Source of the DNA: Sesamum alatum
Lineage: Eukaryota; Streptophyta; Magnoliopsida; Lamiales; Pedaliaceae
DNA: 64,000 nucleotides
Direction: 5' to 3'
Assembly: GCA_034509735.1 (NCBI GenBank)
Contig: JACGWO010000004.1
Span: 23,107,395-23,171,394, forward strand
Within the stretch, counting starts at the first letter, position 1. The number at the start of each line of letters is the position of its first letter. Under the pieces are notes generated by a model. It saw only the letters and a list, made by a program, of their open reading frames with translations, searched no databases and was not told the origin of the DNA. A program made the translations under genes and the position numbers. Positions 10,886-20,160 of the stretch are shown piece by piece.

Positions 10886-10947
10886 CTATTTATAATAGTC
10901 CGTGGACTTCAAACCCGGACTTCAATCTTGTTTTTTGGGTGACGTCA
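10886..10947 (-). promoter_or_regulatory. 35S-like pararetroviral promoter (TATA plus as-1-like TGACGTCA)
   Basis: On the minus strand TATAAATAG (10894-10886) is preceded, about 45 bp upstream, by TGACGTCA (10947-10940), the core of as-1 type activation elements bound by TGA bZIP factors. This pairing and the location just after the last ORF match the caulimovirid full-length-transcript promoter. Because the copy is linearised near the primer site, transcripts would run into the left flank rather than across the viral genes. Confidence 0.65.
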
Positions 10948-11108
10948 CTGCGTTCGTCACTAACTTTGTCTTTCATCTTTCCAGCTGTGGTCATTATGCC
11001 TTGTCGGCCATGTGTTTGCCAGTTGGTGTCATTTGTCTTTCTGACTGTTGGCCCTTTTGTCTTCTTCTGCCGACAGTCTCCTTTTTGATTTTTTACATCT
11101 TGAGGGTT

Positions 11109-12422
11109 TTACCTCCCTTTGTAAAAATCCTTTCTTTTGCCCTTCTCTGGTCTTGGTTCGGGTTTATTTTGAGTTACCCGAATCTTTGTTCCGAACAAGG
11201 GCTTTTCCTGTTTTTCACAACAAGGGCATAAGTGGTTATGCCATTGTCCTACATGCATCATGTTGCATGGCTTCTTCCTTGTGTTCTCTGTTGCAGGCAA
11301 CTTATTTTCCCATATAAGCATTCTTTTCTTTTCAAACAAGCTTTCTGCAAACTCAGTGCTTTTTCCTGTCATGGAGTTTAACAGGAATGATCCATTTAAT
11401 TTATTGGAAAATATTTTAAACGGATATTTGACTTTATCCATCTCTGTGAGACAGACCCAGTATCCCCATGCTCTTCTGGTGGATATGTCATCTTCACTAA
11501 GGGAAGACACCAGGGGAGCCTCTCCTGTGGCAGCCTTGACTCGGTTGAATGCTACCATGTCAGGTCTCTGCAATTTGATGAAATGGAATGCTGGGTGAGA
11601 CCCTTTTCCTGCGATTTCTGGAGCTATGGAAATGAACTTGAGCTCCAAAATATCTCCTCGTTTAAGGTGGGGATTGTTTTGCCATGCGTCATATACCGCC
11701 CCACTAATCCATTCCGGAAGCTTTGAGATTTCCGGAAAGCTTGGTGACGTAGTATGAACTGAAGCAAGGGCTCCAAAATCATACCACTCTCGTACCTCTT
11801 CTGGTTTAGACCCTTCGATCATCCAGATTCTGTTATATTTTCCGGATGTGTCTATGATGGTCTTGCCTGGGCTTATACCTTTACGGGAAACAAGTTTTTC
11901 CCATGATCTCTGATATTCCTGCCAAGCGGAAACAGAAGATAAAGCTTCGTTAGTATTAACCTTAGAGGTGCCCGTCATTGGCCTAAGGTTAATCTCTTCC
12001 TCTTTTACCCCAGAGGTGCTGGGTTGACTTGAATTATCAGGAGTTTGCACTTCCTGTAACTCAACTTTTGCCTGTTCACCAGAGTCTGGCGATGGCCTTG
12101 TGCAAGCAGTACTTGAATCTGCCGCTACAGGTTTAGAGCCCTGCTCTCTAATTGCAGGTTTAGAGCCCTGCTCTCTTAATTCTCGGGCTATCACCGAAGA
12201 TGACGCCTTTCGAATTGGTTCCAGTAGGTCGTCCCATAACGAGCTTGCAGCAAGTTTAGTACTCCTGATGGCGCTCTGGACGGTGTCCAGATCAACTCGT
12301 TGGACTTGGCCAGCTATTTGGGCTTTAATTGTTAGCTGTCCAAATCTCTTATCAATCTCCTCAAGGTTCTCCCTGAGGTGTCTGAGCCTGATGATGACGG
12401 AGTCTGCTTCAGCTGCCTCCAT
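11109..12422 (-). CDS. Pararetrovirus 3' ORF F, 437 aa, function unassigned
   Basis: An intact 437-codon ORF lies after the RNase H region and overlaps its end by about 90 nt. The first 60 residues look helical (LRHLRENLEEIDKRFGQL). Residues 90-150 are a Ser/Thr/Glu-rich, low-complexity linker with a short repeat (REQGSKPA). The C-terminal half is globular, with Trp-rich motifs (WISGAVYDAWQN, RAWGYWVCLTE) and a HLCPCC cluster near the basic end. By position it corresponds to the transactivator/viroplasmin (ORF VI) of caulimoviruses or to the unassigned second ORF of other genera. I see no clear transactivator signature. That an uninterrupted frame survives beside a broken polymerase is noteworthy. 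Confidence 0.7.
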   Translation of the reverse strand: MEAAEADSVIIRLRHLRENLEEIDKRFGQLTIKAQIAGQVQRVDLDTVQSAIRSTKLAASSLWDDLLEPIRKASSSVIARELREQGSKPAIREQGSKPVAADSSTACTRPSPDSGEQAKVELQEVQTPDNSSQPSTSGVKEEEINLRPMTGTSKVNTNEALSSVSAWQEYQRSWEKLVSRKGISPGKTIIDTSGKYNRIWMIEGSKPEEVREWYDFGALASVHTTSPSFPEISKLPEWISGAVYDAWQNNPHLKRGDILELKFISIAPEIAGKGSHPAFHFIKLQRPDMVAFNRVKAATGEAPLVSSLSEDDISTRRAWGYWVCLTEMDKVKYPFKIFSNKLNGSFLLNSMTGKSTEFAESLFEKKRMLIWENKLPATENTRKKPCNMMHVGQWHNHLCPCCEKQEKPLFGTKIRVTQNKPEPRPEKGKRKDFYKGR

Positions 12423-14434
12423 CTCTTGTTAAGAAATCTGCAAGAACATTTTTCATGAGATTTGATAATGACAATATCATAACAATAATATTGGCATTCT
12501 GCCTGCCACCTAATAATACGAGCTTTCTCAATCTTTGATTCAAGTTTATTTTTTAAGAAAGCCTTAACATTCGTATTATCAACTTTTAATGTAAATTCTT
12601 TGGCTAGTAAGAACAAAGGCCATTTTTTGAAAGCCTTCCAAACTGCAAAGAATTCCTTCTCGTTAATATGCCATAATTTGGCTTGTTGTTCGGTGAACAA
12701 CCCTCCTGAGTATCTACATGGCTCTTCGCCAGTAGCCGTTTTTCTCATGAGCACTGCTGCCCATCTGTAATAGTTGGCGTTCGTGTAAACTACCAACTCA
12801 TCTTCGTCTTGGGGAATTGCAAGCTTTGGCAAGCTATTGCAAATCTGTTTTAACTCCCGGACCCTTTGCGTATGAATTTCCTCCCATTTCCACTTTGAAC
12901 TTTCTGTTTCTTTCAGGAGTGGACGGAAATCCTTTCTGTATTTTGCAAGGTCCTTGATAAAGATTCCTGCAAAATTGACAACTCCTAAGAAGCTTTGGAG
13001 TTGCTTCTTATCTTTAAGAGTGTCAGGAAAATTGCGAATCTTCTCTACAATGTGTTCCTGCAACTCAATACCTGCCTCGTCAATAAGAATTCCTAAAAAT
13101 TCAATTTTATTGACAGCTATAATGGCTTTCTTTTCGGAGAGCACTAGTCCCTCCTTATGGCATGCATCGGAAAATATTTCAAGATGTCTAATATGATCCT
13201 GTATATTTTTAGATGCAATCAAGATATCGTCTATGTAAACAAACATAAACTCTAGATAGTCTTTGAAAAGATTATCCATCTTTCTTTGAAATATCTGGGG
13301 TGCATTGGCAAGTCCCATTGAAAGTACATTCCAGATATATTGTCCATGAGGTGTGGAAAATGCAGTATATTTCTTTGAGTCATTTTCCATCTTAATCTGA
13401 TAGAATCCAGATTTTCAATCAAACTTAGAAAACACTTTAGCACCTTTAATGCAATCAATTAAGTATTCTCTACTTGGGATATAATAACCATCAAATTGTA
13501 ATATTCTATTGATGCCTTGATAGTTAATAACTAACCTGGGTTTACCTCTTTTTATCTCACCATGATTTCTTACCAGAAAACCAGGGCTACTATAGGCAGA
13601 GACTCCAGGCTCAATGAGTCTAAGATTGATATGCTCTTTGATGATCTCCTGCATATCTTTCTTATCCTCCATGTTCATTTGGATGGGCTTGTATCGGACA
13701 TACTCGTACTTGCATTCCTCTTTGACCTTTAGAGTAGCCTCGATCTTGTTTTTATCCCACCATGCCAAAGGATTCTCACTGAAATTCCTTTGAATAAGTC
13801 TCTTGACATTCTCCGTCGTCCATGTCCATCGACCTGCATTCTTGTATAGCTTCCTTTAAAATCCTAAGATCTTCTTCCGAAGCATCATCAAAGCCCTGTT
13901 GCCTGAAAGACAAAAGAGCCTTACCAAATTTTCTTTTATCCTGCATTTTTGGATGGGTTAATTTGGCATCATCACCACGTTTGCTGCGGAAATTTATGGG
14001 CATTATCCTGTTAAATGCCTTTTCTCTTCGCAAAACCTGTATCTCGCTACCACAGTTAGTAGTAAAAATCAACAGATTTTTGTGGTTATCCTGGACATAT
14101 TTGCAAAGGTTTGGATGAAATTATTACCTAACAAAATATCTGCTCCTGTATCATGAAAGTAAATAGGAGGCGTCTTTACCTTGAACCAAGGTGTTCCAAA
14201 TGCTCCTCCAATCATGATTTTTGCTTCTCGTATACCCTTATTGAGTACAAGAATTTTTTGTGAAAAATCCCTTCCTGCAATAATGGGTAAGGATTCCATA
14301 GCTTCGCTAGGGAAAACACCAGGTTTTGCCGTGCAAATCCCTGATCCTGAGTCAATATAAGCTGCAAAATATTCTGACTTATATTGTTCATACAACATAC
14401 CAACAGATATGTATATAGAAAAGGGGCTCGTCAT
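12332..14434 (-). pseudogene. Pararetrovirus protease - reverse transcriptase - RNase H
   Basis: The frame opens at 14434 with an ATGA overlap on the movement-protein stop. It contains a retropepsin-like site (AAYIDSGSG, D28-S29-G30), RT motifs (GKPRLVINYQGIN; FSTPHGQY; FVYIDDILIAS with the YIDD box) and an RNase H domain. Breaks seen are a one-base frameshift in an A-run near 14085, another in a T-run near 13788, and a nonsense TGA at 13417-13415 after VFSKFD. The RNase H first catalytic motif reads YTNAN rather than the usual T-D-A-S, so the active-site Asp is lost. In the living virus this would be the replicase polyprotein; here it is inactivated several times over. Confidence 0.9.
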
Positions 14435-15672
14435 TCAATTCTAATGGTATAACCATCCAAACTGAATTCCATACCATTACCTTTCCTTCCCCATGGTTTA
14501 TGATCTTCAAGGAAATTTATTCCTAGAGTCATTATCCCATTTTCTCGTCCTGCAACACCTGTAACAATAATCTTATGGCCTGCTATTTCTAGCATACCTT
14601 CATATTTTCCCACAACAGGTTGTTGTAGATGGTATAAGTCATCACAAGAAAAACAATTTTCTGTTCTAGTGATGTCAAATATAACTTGGATTTGTTTCCA
14701 GCCTTCAGGGCACCTAAGTTTTACGTTATCCACCCTAATAGCTCGAGGTTTTAACAACTCGGGTTCCTTTCCCTTATAGGCCATAATCCTATCTTCTGAA
14801 AAGGACATCCTGCTACTAAATTCAGTTTTAGAACTAAGGGTTCGATCTAAAACCGGGTGATCTTTTATCAAGATATCAACACCACCTATTCTGGGTATTC
14901 TAATAGGATCTGGTGTCATTACCTTAGCGAATTCCTTGAAAATTCTAGGAATTTCAATATACTCTTTCCTAAGAAATAAATCAGAATGATGTGTGTTGGA
15001 AAGGGCGTAAGCTATTCTATATGTTATAGAATATGGTCTATTCCCATCTTTCATAAGATCCTTTCTTTTAAAATCCTGATGAAGGGTTAAGACTCTACTG
15101 AAATCTTGGTCTGCTAGGTTGTATGCTATCCTAGGATGAATATCAAACATCAATTTTCCTGCATACAAATTTCCTATCATTGTCCCAAGACAACCATCTC
15201 TTAAGTTATTGATTCTTCTATCCATTATTGACAGATGTATTTCTGAATCAATTCCTTCCTTAAAAGTTGCTTTTATTACTACTTCAATAGCTCCTATATG
15301 GATCCATTTCATAGTAACCGCTACTTCCTCTCTAAGTTTACTTAATTCTTCAAGAATTTCTTCTTTAGGAATAAGCTGCATTTCCATAACATTACCAGTA
15401 AGTTCCATAGGAATTGCAAACTCACCTGAACTTACTTTGTAGATGATATTATGTTTCCTCTGGTTTAGTCCTATCTGGTTAAGGACTCTTCCGATTCCTC
15501 CAATCCTAAATCCGTCATATGGGCTGAGATTAGAGTCTTGTCTCATGATTCTTTCCATGGTTTTATTTGATACCGTCAACTTTGAAAAGAATCCTGATAG
15601 GCTATCTGAGGTTTGGAGCCTATCTCCTTCGTTGTAATTACTCTGATTCGGTTGAAGATCCATCCGAATCAC
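14431..15672 (-). CDS. Pararetrovirus movement protein (30K-like), ORF D
   Basis: This is an intact 413-codon ORF. The central part (about residues 100-200: WIHIGAIEVVIKATF, DSEIHLSIMDRR, LGTMIGNLYAGKLMFDIHP, YNLAD) has the beta-rich pattern and the conserved G-x-L/F-D motif of caulimovirid 30K movement proteins. These line plasmodesmata and carry virions cell to cell. The start overlaps the end of the coat-protein ORF by 35 nt, and the stop overlaps the next start as ATGA, so translation by reinitiation is likely. The movement protein as a free-standing ORF after the coat protein is unusual. Confidence 0.82.
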   Translation of the reverse strand: MIRMDLQPNQSNYNEGDRLQTSDSLSGFFSKLTVSNKTMERIMRQDSNLSPYDGFRIGGIGRVLNQIGLNQRKHNIIYKVSSGEFAIPMELTGNVMEMQLIPKEEILEELSKLREEVAVTMKWIHIGAIEVVIKATFKEGIDSEIHLSIMDRRINNLRDGCLGTMIGNLYAGKLMFDIHPRIAYNLADQDFSRVLTLHQDFKRKDLMKDGNRPYSITYRIAYALSNTHHSDLFLRKEYIEIPRIFKEFAKVMTPDPIRIPRIGGVDILIKDHPVLDRTLSSKTEFSSRMSFSEDRIMAYKGKEPELLKPRAIRVDNVKLRCPEGWKQIQVIFDITRTENCFSCDDLYHLQQPVVGKYEGMLEIAGHKIIVTGVAGRENGIMTLGINFLEDHKPWGRKGNGMEFSLDGYTIRIE

Positions 15673-17077
15673 TTTCTATTTCTTCCTCGTAGATGCTTTC
15701 ATCTGAGGGAAGATCTTCGAATTGGTAGATTGGTACCAACTCACCATAGAAGACTGCATCTAGGATGTCGTTTGTGGCTTCAAACTTGCGTAATTCACCA
15801 CGTTTCTGCGGGCAATCTGGGGAGATATGTCCCTTTGCTCCGCACGTCCAGCAGTTGCAATCCTTAAAACTTTCATTAGCTCGGGTATGGGCTCTTCTGA
15901 AAGTTCTTCTTGTAGGGGTTCGTCCTGTGGATTTCGCCTCTGATCGTCTAGATCCTTGGGATGAAACCCTTGTTGGTCCTGTTCTCTGTCCAGATTTGTA
16001 TGATCTGGCTTTTGATTTAGACCACCATGATCTTCTTCTAAAAGAGGATTTTCTGGAACTCCTGGGATAAGAGTCACCACCTTGCTTTCTCCTCTTCTTT
16101 TGCTCGCTTGATTCCCCTATAATAGTTGGAAAATCGTTATTATCACAACAGAGAGGGGTTCTTTTGATTTTACCTCTCAGTCTCTTCATGTTCTTTTGGA
16201 CGGATGCTTGGTAACACCAATCCTTCAGTTTGTCTTTAAGAAAAGACATCCTCCTTGCAACTGAATCCAACTGCCCTGCAGGTACTTTGTAAGATTGTAT
16301 CAACATTTCCCTCCACGGGCTGCAGATCTTTGCAAAGAACATTGGGGCGGCTACTTCGGTTGTTACCCCACTCTGGAAGAAGTATTTGCGGAACCAATAG
16401 ATATATTCATCTACAGCACAGATACTTCTTAACTCGAGACCAAAGAGAGCTTGTGCATACTCCCTAGCCTTTTCCGTTCTGCTTCCTTCGAAGTATCCAT
16501 CTCCGATGAAATGGATCTTGATTAGCCTCCCGAGCCTATCCGTGATTGCACTTTTAGACTCTCCTTCAAGGATGCTTGCTTTGGTCTCTTCTGGGGTATT
16601 ATCCCATCCGATCTTTACCGACCCTTCTAAGCTTAACTCCAAAAGTTTTATGAAGTTATCCTTGTCTAGTTCCAACGTAGTTGCTGCAATTTTCATGGCT
16701 GCAACCCATTCATCTATCAGCTTCTCGATGTTTCGGAAGTCGATAACATCCAGGTTGAGTACCGTGCCATATGGGTGTAAGGGCTGGAGCATGGTCCTTG
16801 CCCATGGTGTGTTTTCAGGCACTCGTCTTGGATTTCTTCCTGGATTTTCTCGCAATCTTGTCCCCACGAAGGTAGGGGTAGCATTGGTGTGAAAATCTGT
16901 ACCTTCTCTCATTGGCTGATCCTGTGGTGGATCATTTGAGCCCGTGCTTCCCTCCGGCGGTGGTAAAGCTGGAGCGACCTCATTGGTTTGAAGATTAACT
17001 AAATCCACAACCCCTAGTTGGGAAAAGGATTCAGCTAACTCTTGTAGATCCGATAGATCCACTCTAGATATCTCCAT
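15638..17077 (-). CDS. Pararetrovirus coat protein with CCHC zinc knuckle, ORF C
   Basis: An intact 479-codon ORF. Residues 1-90 are acidic/proline-rich and 105-290 form the predicted capsid core (for example WVAAMKIAATTLELD, YIYWFRKYFFQSG). Residues 300-400 are strongly basic (KRRKQGG, SSRKSSFRRRS). A Cys-His box C409-x2-C412-x4-H417-x4-C422 (CWTCGAKGHISPDC) follows, and the tail is very acidic. This order is that of caulimovirid coat proteins: core, basic RNA-binding region, zinc knuckle, acidic end. The start codon shares a base with the stop of ORF B (TAATG), pointing to coupled translation. Confidence 0.88.
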   Translation of the reverse strand: MEISRVDLSDLQELAESFSQLGVVDLVNLQTNEVAPALPPPEGSTGSNDPPQDQPMREGTDFHTNATPTFVGTRLRENPGRNPRRVPENTPWARTMLQPLHPYGTVLNLDVIDFRNIEKLIDEWVAAMKIAATTLELDKDNFIKLLELSLEGSVKIGWDNTPEETKASILEGESKSAITDRLGRLIKIHFIGDGYFEGSRTEKAREYAQALFGLELRSICAVDEYIYWFRKYFFQSGVTTEVAAPMFFAKICSPWREMLIQSYKVPAGQLDSVARRMSFLKDKLKDWCYQASVQKNMKRLRGKIKRTPLCCDNNDFPTIIGESSEQKKRRKQGGDSYPRSSRKSSFRRRSWWSKSKARSYKSGQRTGPTRVSSQGSRRSEAKSTGRTPTRRTFRRAHTRANESFKDCNCWTCGAKGHISPDCPQKRGELRKFEATNDILDAVFYGELVPIYQFEDLPSDESIYEEEIESDSDGSSTESE

Positions 17078-17463
17078 TATTTTATGGATTTGATGATCTC
17101 GATGATTTGTTCCTCTTGTGTCTTTGGCTTCGAGATCTCCTTCGCCTTTCCTTTCTGATGTAGGAAAGATACTGGTCCAAGGGCGTCCCTGATGCGTTCC
17201 TGATGAGATCTGGATGTCTCAGGGGTATTCCTTTGATTTTTTTTCAGATCTGTAACCTCAATCTTCAGATCTGTAAGATCCTTCTGTAGATCTGGTAGGA
17301 TTTTTAAGATCTCATCCATCTTTTGGTTCAAGAGGTCTAATTTCATAGGTATATGGATTAGCCTATGTCCATAGTCTTGAACTGTCTTTTGTACCTCTCT
17401 AAGGTCCTGAGAGTACTTCGAGGTATCCGGTTCGAGTTCCTTCCAATCAGTTCCTTTAATCAT
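17077..17463 (-). CDS. Pararetrovirus coiled-coil protein, ORF B (virion-associated-protein-like)
   Basis: An ORF of 128 codons, close to the length of caulimovirus virion-associated proteins. Residues 37-77 show heptad-spaced hydrophobics (MKLDLLNQKMDEILKILPDL, LTDLKIEVTDLKK), predicting a coiled coil. The C terminus is basic then acidic (KGKAKEISKPKTQEEQ). Position directly 5' of the coat protein and the short overlaps with both neighbours support a role as the minor virion component that bridges capsid and movement protein. Identity rests on size, coiled coil and position only. Confidence 0.6.
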   Translation of the reverse strand: MIKGTDWKELEPDTSKYSQDLREVQKTVQDYGHRLIHIPMKLDLLNQKMDEILKILPDLQKDLTDLKIEVTDLKKNQRNTPETSRSHQERIRDALGPVSFLHQKGKAKEISKPKTQEEQIIEIIKSIK

Positions 17464-17680
17464 TATTTTTAGAACTGTATTTTTTCAGGAATCTACCTGC
17501 TCCGGATCTCCTGGCTGGGATTCTTCCATGGATCTCAGCTCCCTGTAGACATCTTACTGCATTTCCCGGTAACGTCTCTCGAACATGGCGATGTCTATGC
17601 CATTCCTCTCTTTCTTCTTTAGGAAGAAATGACGCATCGACCAACCTCGGACTGTTGGTGATATTTCTAAGAATTTCCAT
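17456..17680 (-). CDS. Pararetrovirus small ORF A, 74 aa
   Basis: A 74-codon ORF (MEILRNITNSPRLVD...) whose last 8 nt overlap the start of ORF B (ATGATTAA), matching the compact overlap pattern of the genome. It is basic in its second half (RIPARRSGAGRFLKKY). It could be a genuine first ORF or the 3' remnant of a longer one. No family is recognised. Confidence 0.5.
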   Translation of the reverse strand: MEILRNITNSPRLVDASFLPKEEREEWHRHRHVRETLPGNAVRCLQGAEIHGRIPARRSGAGRFLKKYSSKNND

Positions 17681-17842
17681 AAGAAATTCTGTTTTTTTGT
17701 ATTTTCAGAATCTGAAAATACTCCCTGTTTTCAGTGTAACTCGAACTTTCGCTCGGTTCCATGCTTTTAAAGTTCTCCTCCGTTAGGGATAAAACATCAA
17801 TATGTAATATAAACAAATATTTCTTCAATAAACCTTGGCTCT

Positions 17843-17855
17843 GATACCATTTGGT
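17843..17855 (-). promoter_or_regulatory. tRNA-Met primer binding site of the pararetrovirus
   Basis: On the minus strand TGGTATCAGAGCC, complementary to the 3' end of initiator tRNA-Met, lies about 165 nt upstream of ORF A. This is the conventional origin of caulimovirid minus-strand DNA synthesis and coordinate 1 of these genomes. Lying so close to the edge of the viral insert, it suggests the genome was linearised near this site. Confidence 0.8.
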
Positions 17856-18071
17856 TTGAGCAGGGGTTAAATTTATTAAAGGAACACAATTTGGACTAAA
17901 TTGTTCAAGAAAAGTTGCAAAAGGGTAAATATGTCCAAAATACTGCCAAAGGACTAAAATTACTCATTTTTAAAAGTTACAGGACTAAAATTATAACAGA
18001 GAAACTTAAAGGACTAAAATTAATAGATGGTAAAGTTAACGGACTAAACTAGTATTTTCCCCAAGATATAA

Positions 18072-18760
18072 TATCGGAAATTGTGAAACGAAAACAATTT
18101 TCTTGTTATTCTACGTATCCGGATCCGTATAACAATTGTATTGTTTGTCTGTAGATTAGTTGTAAAATGTTGAAGCTTGCTTAGTATCTCTAAGATACTC
18201 GTATCAACCTTTTTAAGGTATGCCAGGCTGAAATGGGATGGAGTAAGAATATTTTCTTGCTATCTTCCTAAGTTAAGATCTCTATGTTGTCTGTCTGTGT
18301 AGTCATGTAGATACGCTGGATTTTTCTTTGTTTGTTTGATAACTTTGGTGGATTACATATCTTCAAGTAGAACCATTTGTTTTTCTTTAATTTTCTTTTT
18401 GGACAAATAACATCTGCATCATTTTAAATTTGACCTAATTATATATACATCCATATGAATTTGAAACTTACAATTACCTCACTTAAGATTTATTCTGTCT
18501 TATATATAATTTCATTAAGTAGGGTTTTGATGAGTTTTTACATGTGACTCAGTGACATTTTTATTGTAATTTAATTATTTTTTTAGGCTAGACTGTCATT
18601 TGAACCAAACTTTCTATAAGACATTTTTGGTTCCTTTTAACAAGTGTACTACTATTTTTAAAGTGAAGATTATTGAAAACAAGAAGGGAAAAGATGACTA
18701 GATATGACGCCATGGTGGAGACGATACTGAGGGAGATAGAAAAGAAACAAAATAGGCCGT
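18072..18760. other. Intergenic AT-rich stretch without recognised content
   Basis: Between the pararetrovirus-bearing element and the next foldback element I see no convincing ORF, repeat or RNA gene. Confidence 0.5.
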
Positions 18761-18770
18761 GGATGTTAGT

Positions 18771-19172
18771 GGGAAAACTGTATTTTAGGTATATAATTTA
18801 CACTATTTGCGATTTTAATTTCATTAATTTTTGATGTAGCAATTTTAGTTCCATAATTCTACAAATGTTGCAATTTTAGTACCATTAACGAAATCCATTA
18901 AGATTTTAACGGAAGGAGCACGTGCATGGGACTAAAATTACAACGTTTGTGGACATATGGGACTAAAATTGCAACGTTTTATTAAATGTGACTTATGGAC
19001 TTAACGGAGCGCGTGCCATGCACGTGCTCCTTCCGTTAAAATTTTAACGGATTTCAATGGGACTAAAATTGCAACGTTTGTGGACTTATGGGATTAAAAT
19101 TGCTACGTCAAACATTAGTGGGACCAAAATCGCAAATGGTGTAAGGTATGAGAAGTAAAATGCAATTTTCCC
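18771..19172. mobile_element. Foldback MULE-type MITE, 402 bp
   Basis: The left end GGGAAAACTGTATTTT and the right end AATGCAATTTTCCC start long inverted arms built of TTTAGTCC/GGACTAAAATTGCAACG blocks that almost meet in the centre (GGAGCACGTGC near 18916 and GCACGTGCTCC near 19020). GGATGTTAGT at 18761-18770 and 19173-19182 is a perfect 10-bp duplication. A transcript would form a long stem-loop. Confidence 0.88.
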
Positions 19173-19343
19173 GGATGTTAGTATTTATTTTTGGATTTTT
19201 ATAATTTCACCAATTTGTTAATATTATACTTTTACACTTTTCGATTGATAAGTTAGTACTATTGATAAACATCAAAGGAGGTAATTAATTGTAATTCTTT
19301 TTATCTAATAGTGATGTTAATTATATCTAATTAAACCAGACTA

Positions 19344-19975
19344 CCACTATAAAAATGAATTATTCCCTCATTACAAATAACCTTGGGCAATTTAGAAATT
19401 ACATCCACTTCAAATAAAATCGATATAAAAATAAATAAATTTTGACCATATTAATTAACCTTTGTCATGATTTTAATTATAACCAAAATATTTTCTATGA
19501 CTTTTGGTTTACTATAAAAAATATACGATATTAATGACAAGATATTAAGTAACAATCATAAAGTTGTCACAAAAAATATATATATTCAGTGACAAAATTT
19601 TTGATCTTGTCATTATATAATTATTAGCTATGAGAATTGTGATCCTGTCATTATAGATAATTAGTGACGCACCTATAGTGATACTGACAATAAAAATATA
19701 ATGACGTCAATAAGTGATTAATTATCGCCACTAGGTAGTCACTATATACGTGTCACTAATTGTTTCTAATGACAGTTTAATGGACAATATTTTGATACTA
19801 ATTCTTGCTAAGCACAATTTTTATAAAATAATTATAATTATTAATAATACTTTAAAATTATTATTGTGATAAAATAAATATTCTTATCATTAAATATATA
19901 TATATATAAATAGTGATAATATTAAAATTATTATTAAATTTTTTTGTTGCTAATTTTCAATTTTCTTGTAGTAGT
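19344..19975. mobile_element. Possible CACTA-like non-autonomous element
   Basis: The left end CACTATAAAAATGAAT and the inverted right end TACTACAAGAAAATTGAA resemble decayed CACTACAAGAAAA termini. The interior is rich in TGACA/TGTCA-type inverted motifs. No matching 3-bp flanking duplication was found, so the call is tentative. The remainder up to 20149 shows nothing else. Confidence 0.35.
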
Positions 19976-20160
19976 TGTGGCTAATATTGACCTTATTTAC
20001 AGAAACAACAATTAATACTCATTGTGTATCTCTAGTTAATTAGTATTTGACGCCCTTTTTTACTATGGTCCTTAATAATTACTTATTACAAAAAGTAATA
20101 TTTCTTTTTAGTGTACGAGAACTATCATAGATGTAACTTACCCTTTTTTTTATTATTATT

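Larger units (their letters stand above)
10400..17870 (-). other. Endogenous pararetrovirus (Caulimoviridae), near full length
   Basis: Read on the minus strand, the insert has a tRNA-Met primer site (near 17843-17855), a short leader, and ORFs A to F. These are a small protein, a coiled-coil protein, a coat protein with a zinc knuckle, a 30K-type movement protein, protease-RT-RNase H, and a 437-residue 3' protein. A 35S-like promoter follows. Adjacent ORFs overlap by a few bases, as in viruses that use termination-reinitiation. No LTRs or integrase are present, which separates it from Ty3/gypsy. Coat protein before movement protein is the order of the cavemovirus/solendovirus group, but here the two are separate ORFs. 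The polymerase ORF is broken, so the copy cannot be infectious as it stands. Confidence 0.9.
10229..18062. mobile_element. MULE-type TIR pair enclosing an endogenous pararetrovirus
   Basis: The left end GGGAAAAAGAATATTTTCGT and the right end (TATTTTCCCC, read inverted as GGGGAAAATA) start inverted repeats of roughly 150-200 bp. These are built of TTTAGTCC / GGACTAAA blocks at 10245-10400 and 17880-18062. The flanks AAGATATAA at 10220-10228 and 18063-18071 are a perfect 9-bp duplication, as for Mutator-like elements. Nearly all of the interior is a minus-strand caulimovirid copy. Either the virus integrated into a short MULE, or virus plus MULE ends moved as one unit; the intact outer duplication does not decide between them. 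Confidence 0.82.

Noticed and set aside
11260..17000. Plus-strand ORFs across the pararetrovirus
   Set aside because: All are antisense shadows of the minus-strand viral ORFs, which carry the recognisable motifs.
17843..17855. tRNA-like TGGTATCAGAGC words (also at 35791, 39790, 51477, 52182)
   Set aside because: They are primer binding sites complementary to the tRNA 3' end, each beside an LTR or viral leader; no cloverleaf can be drawn.
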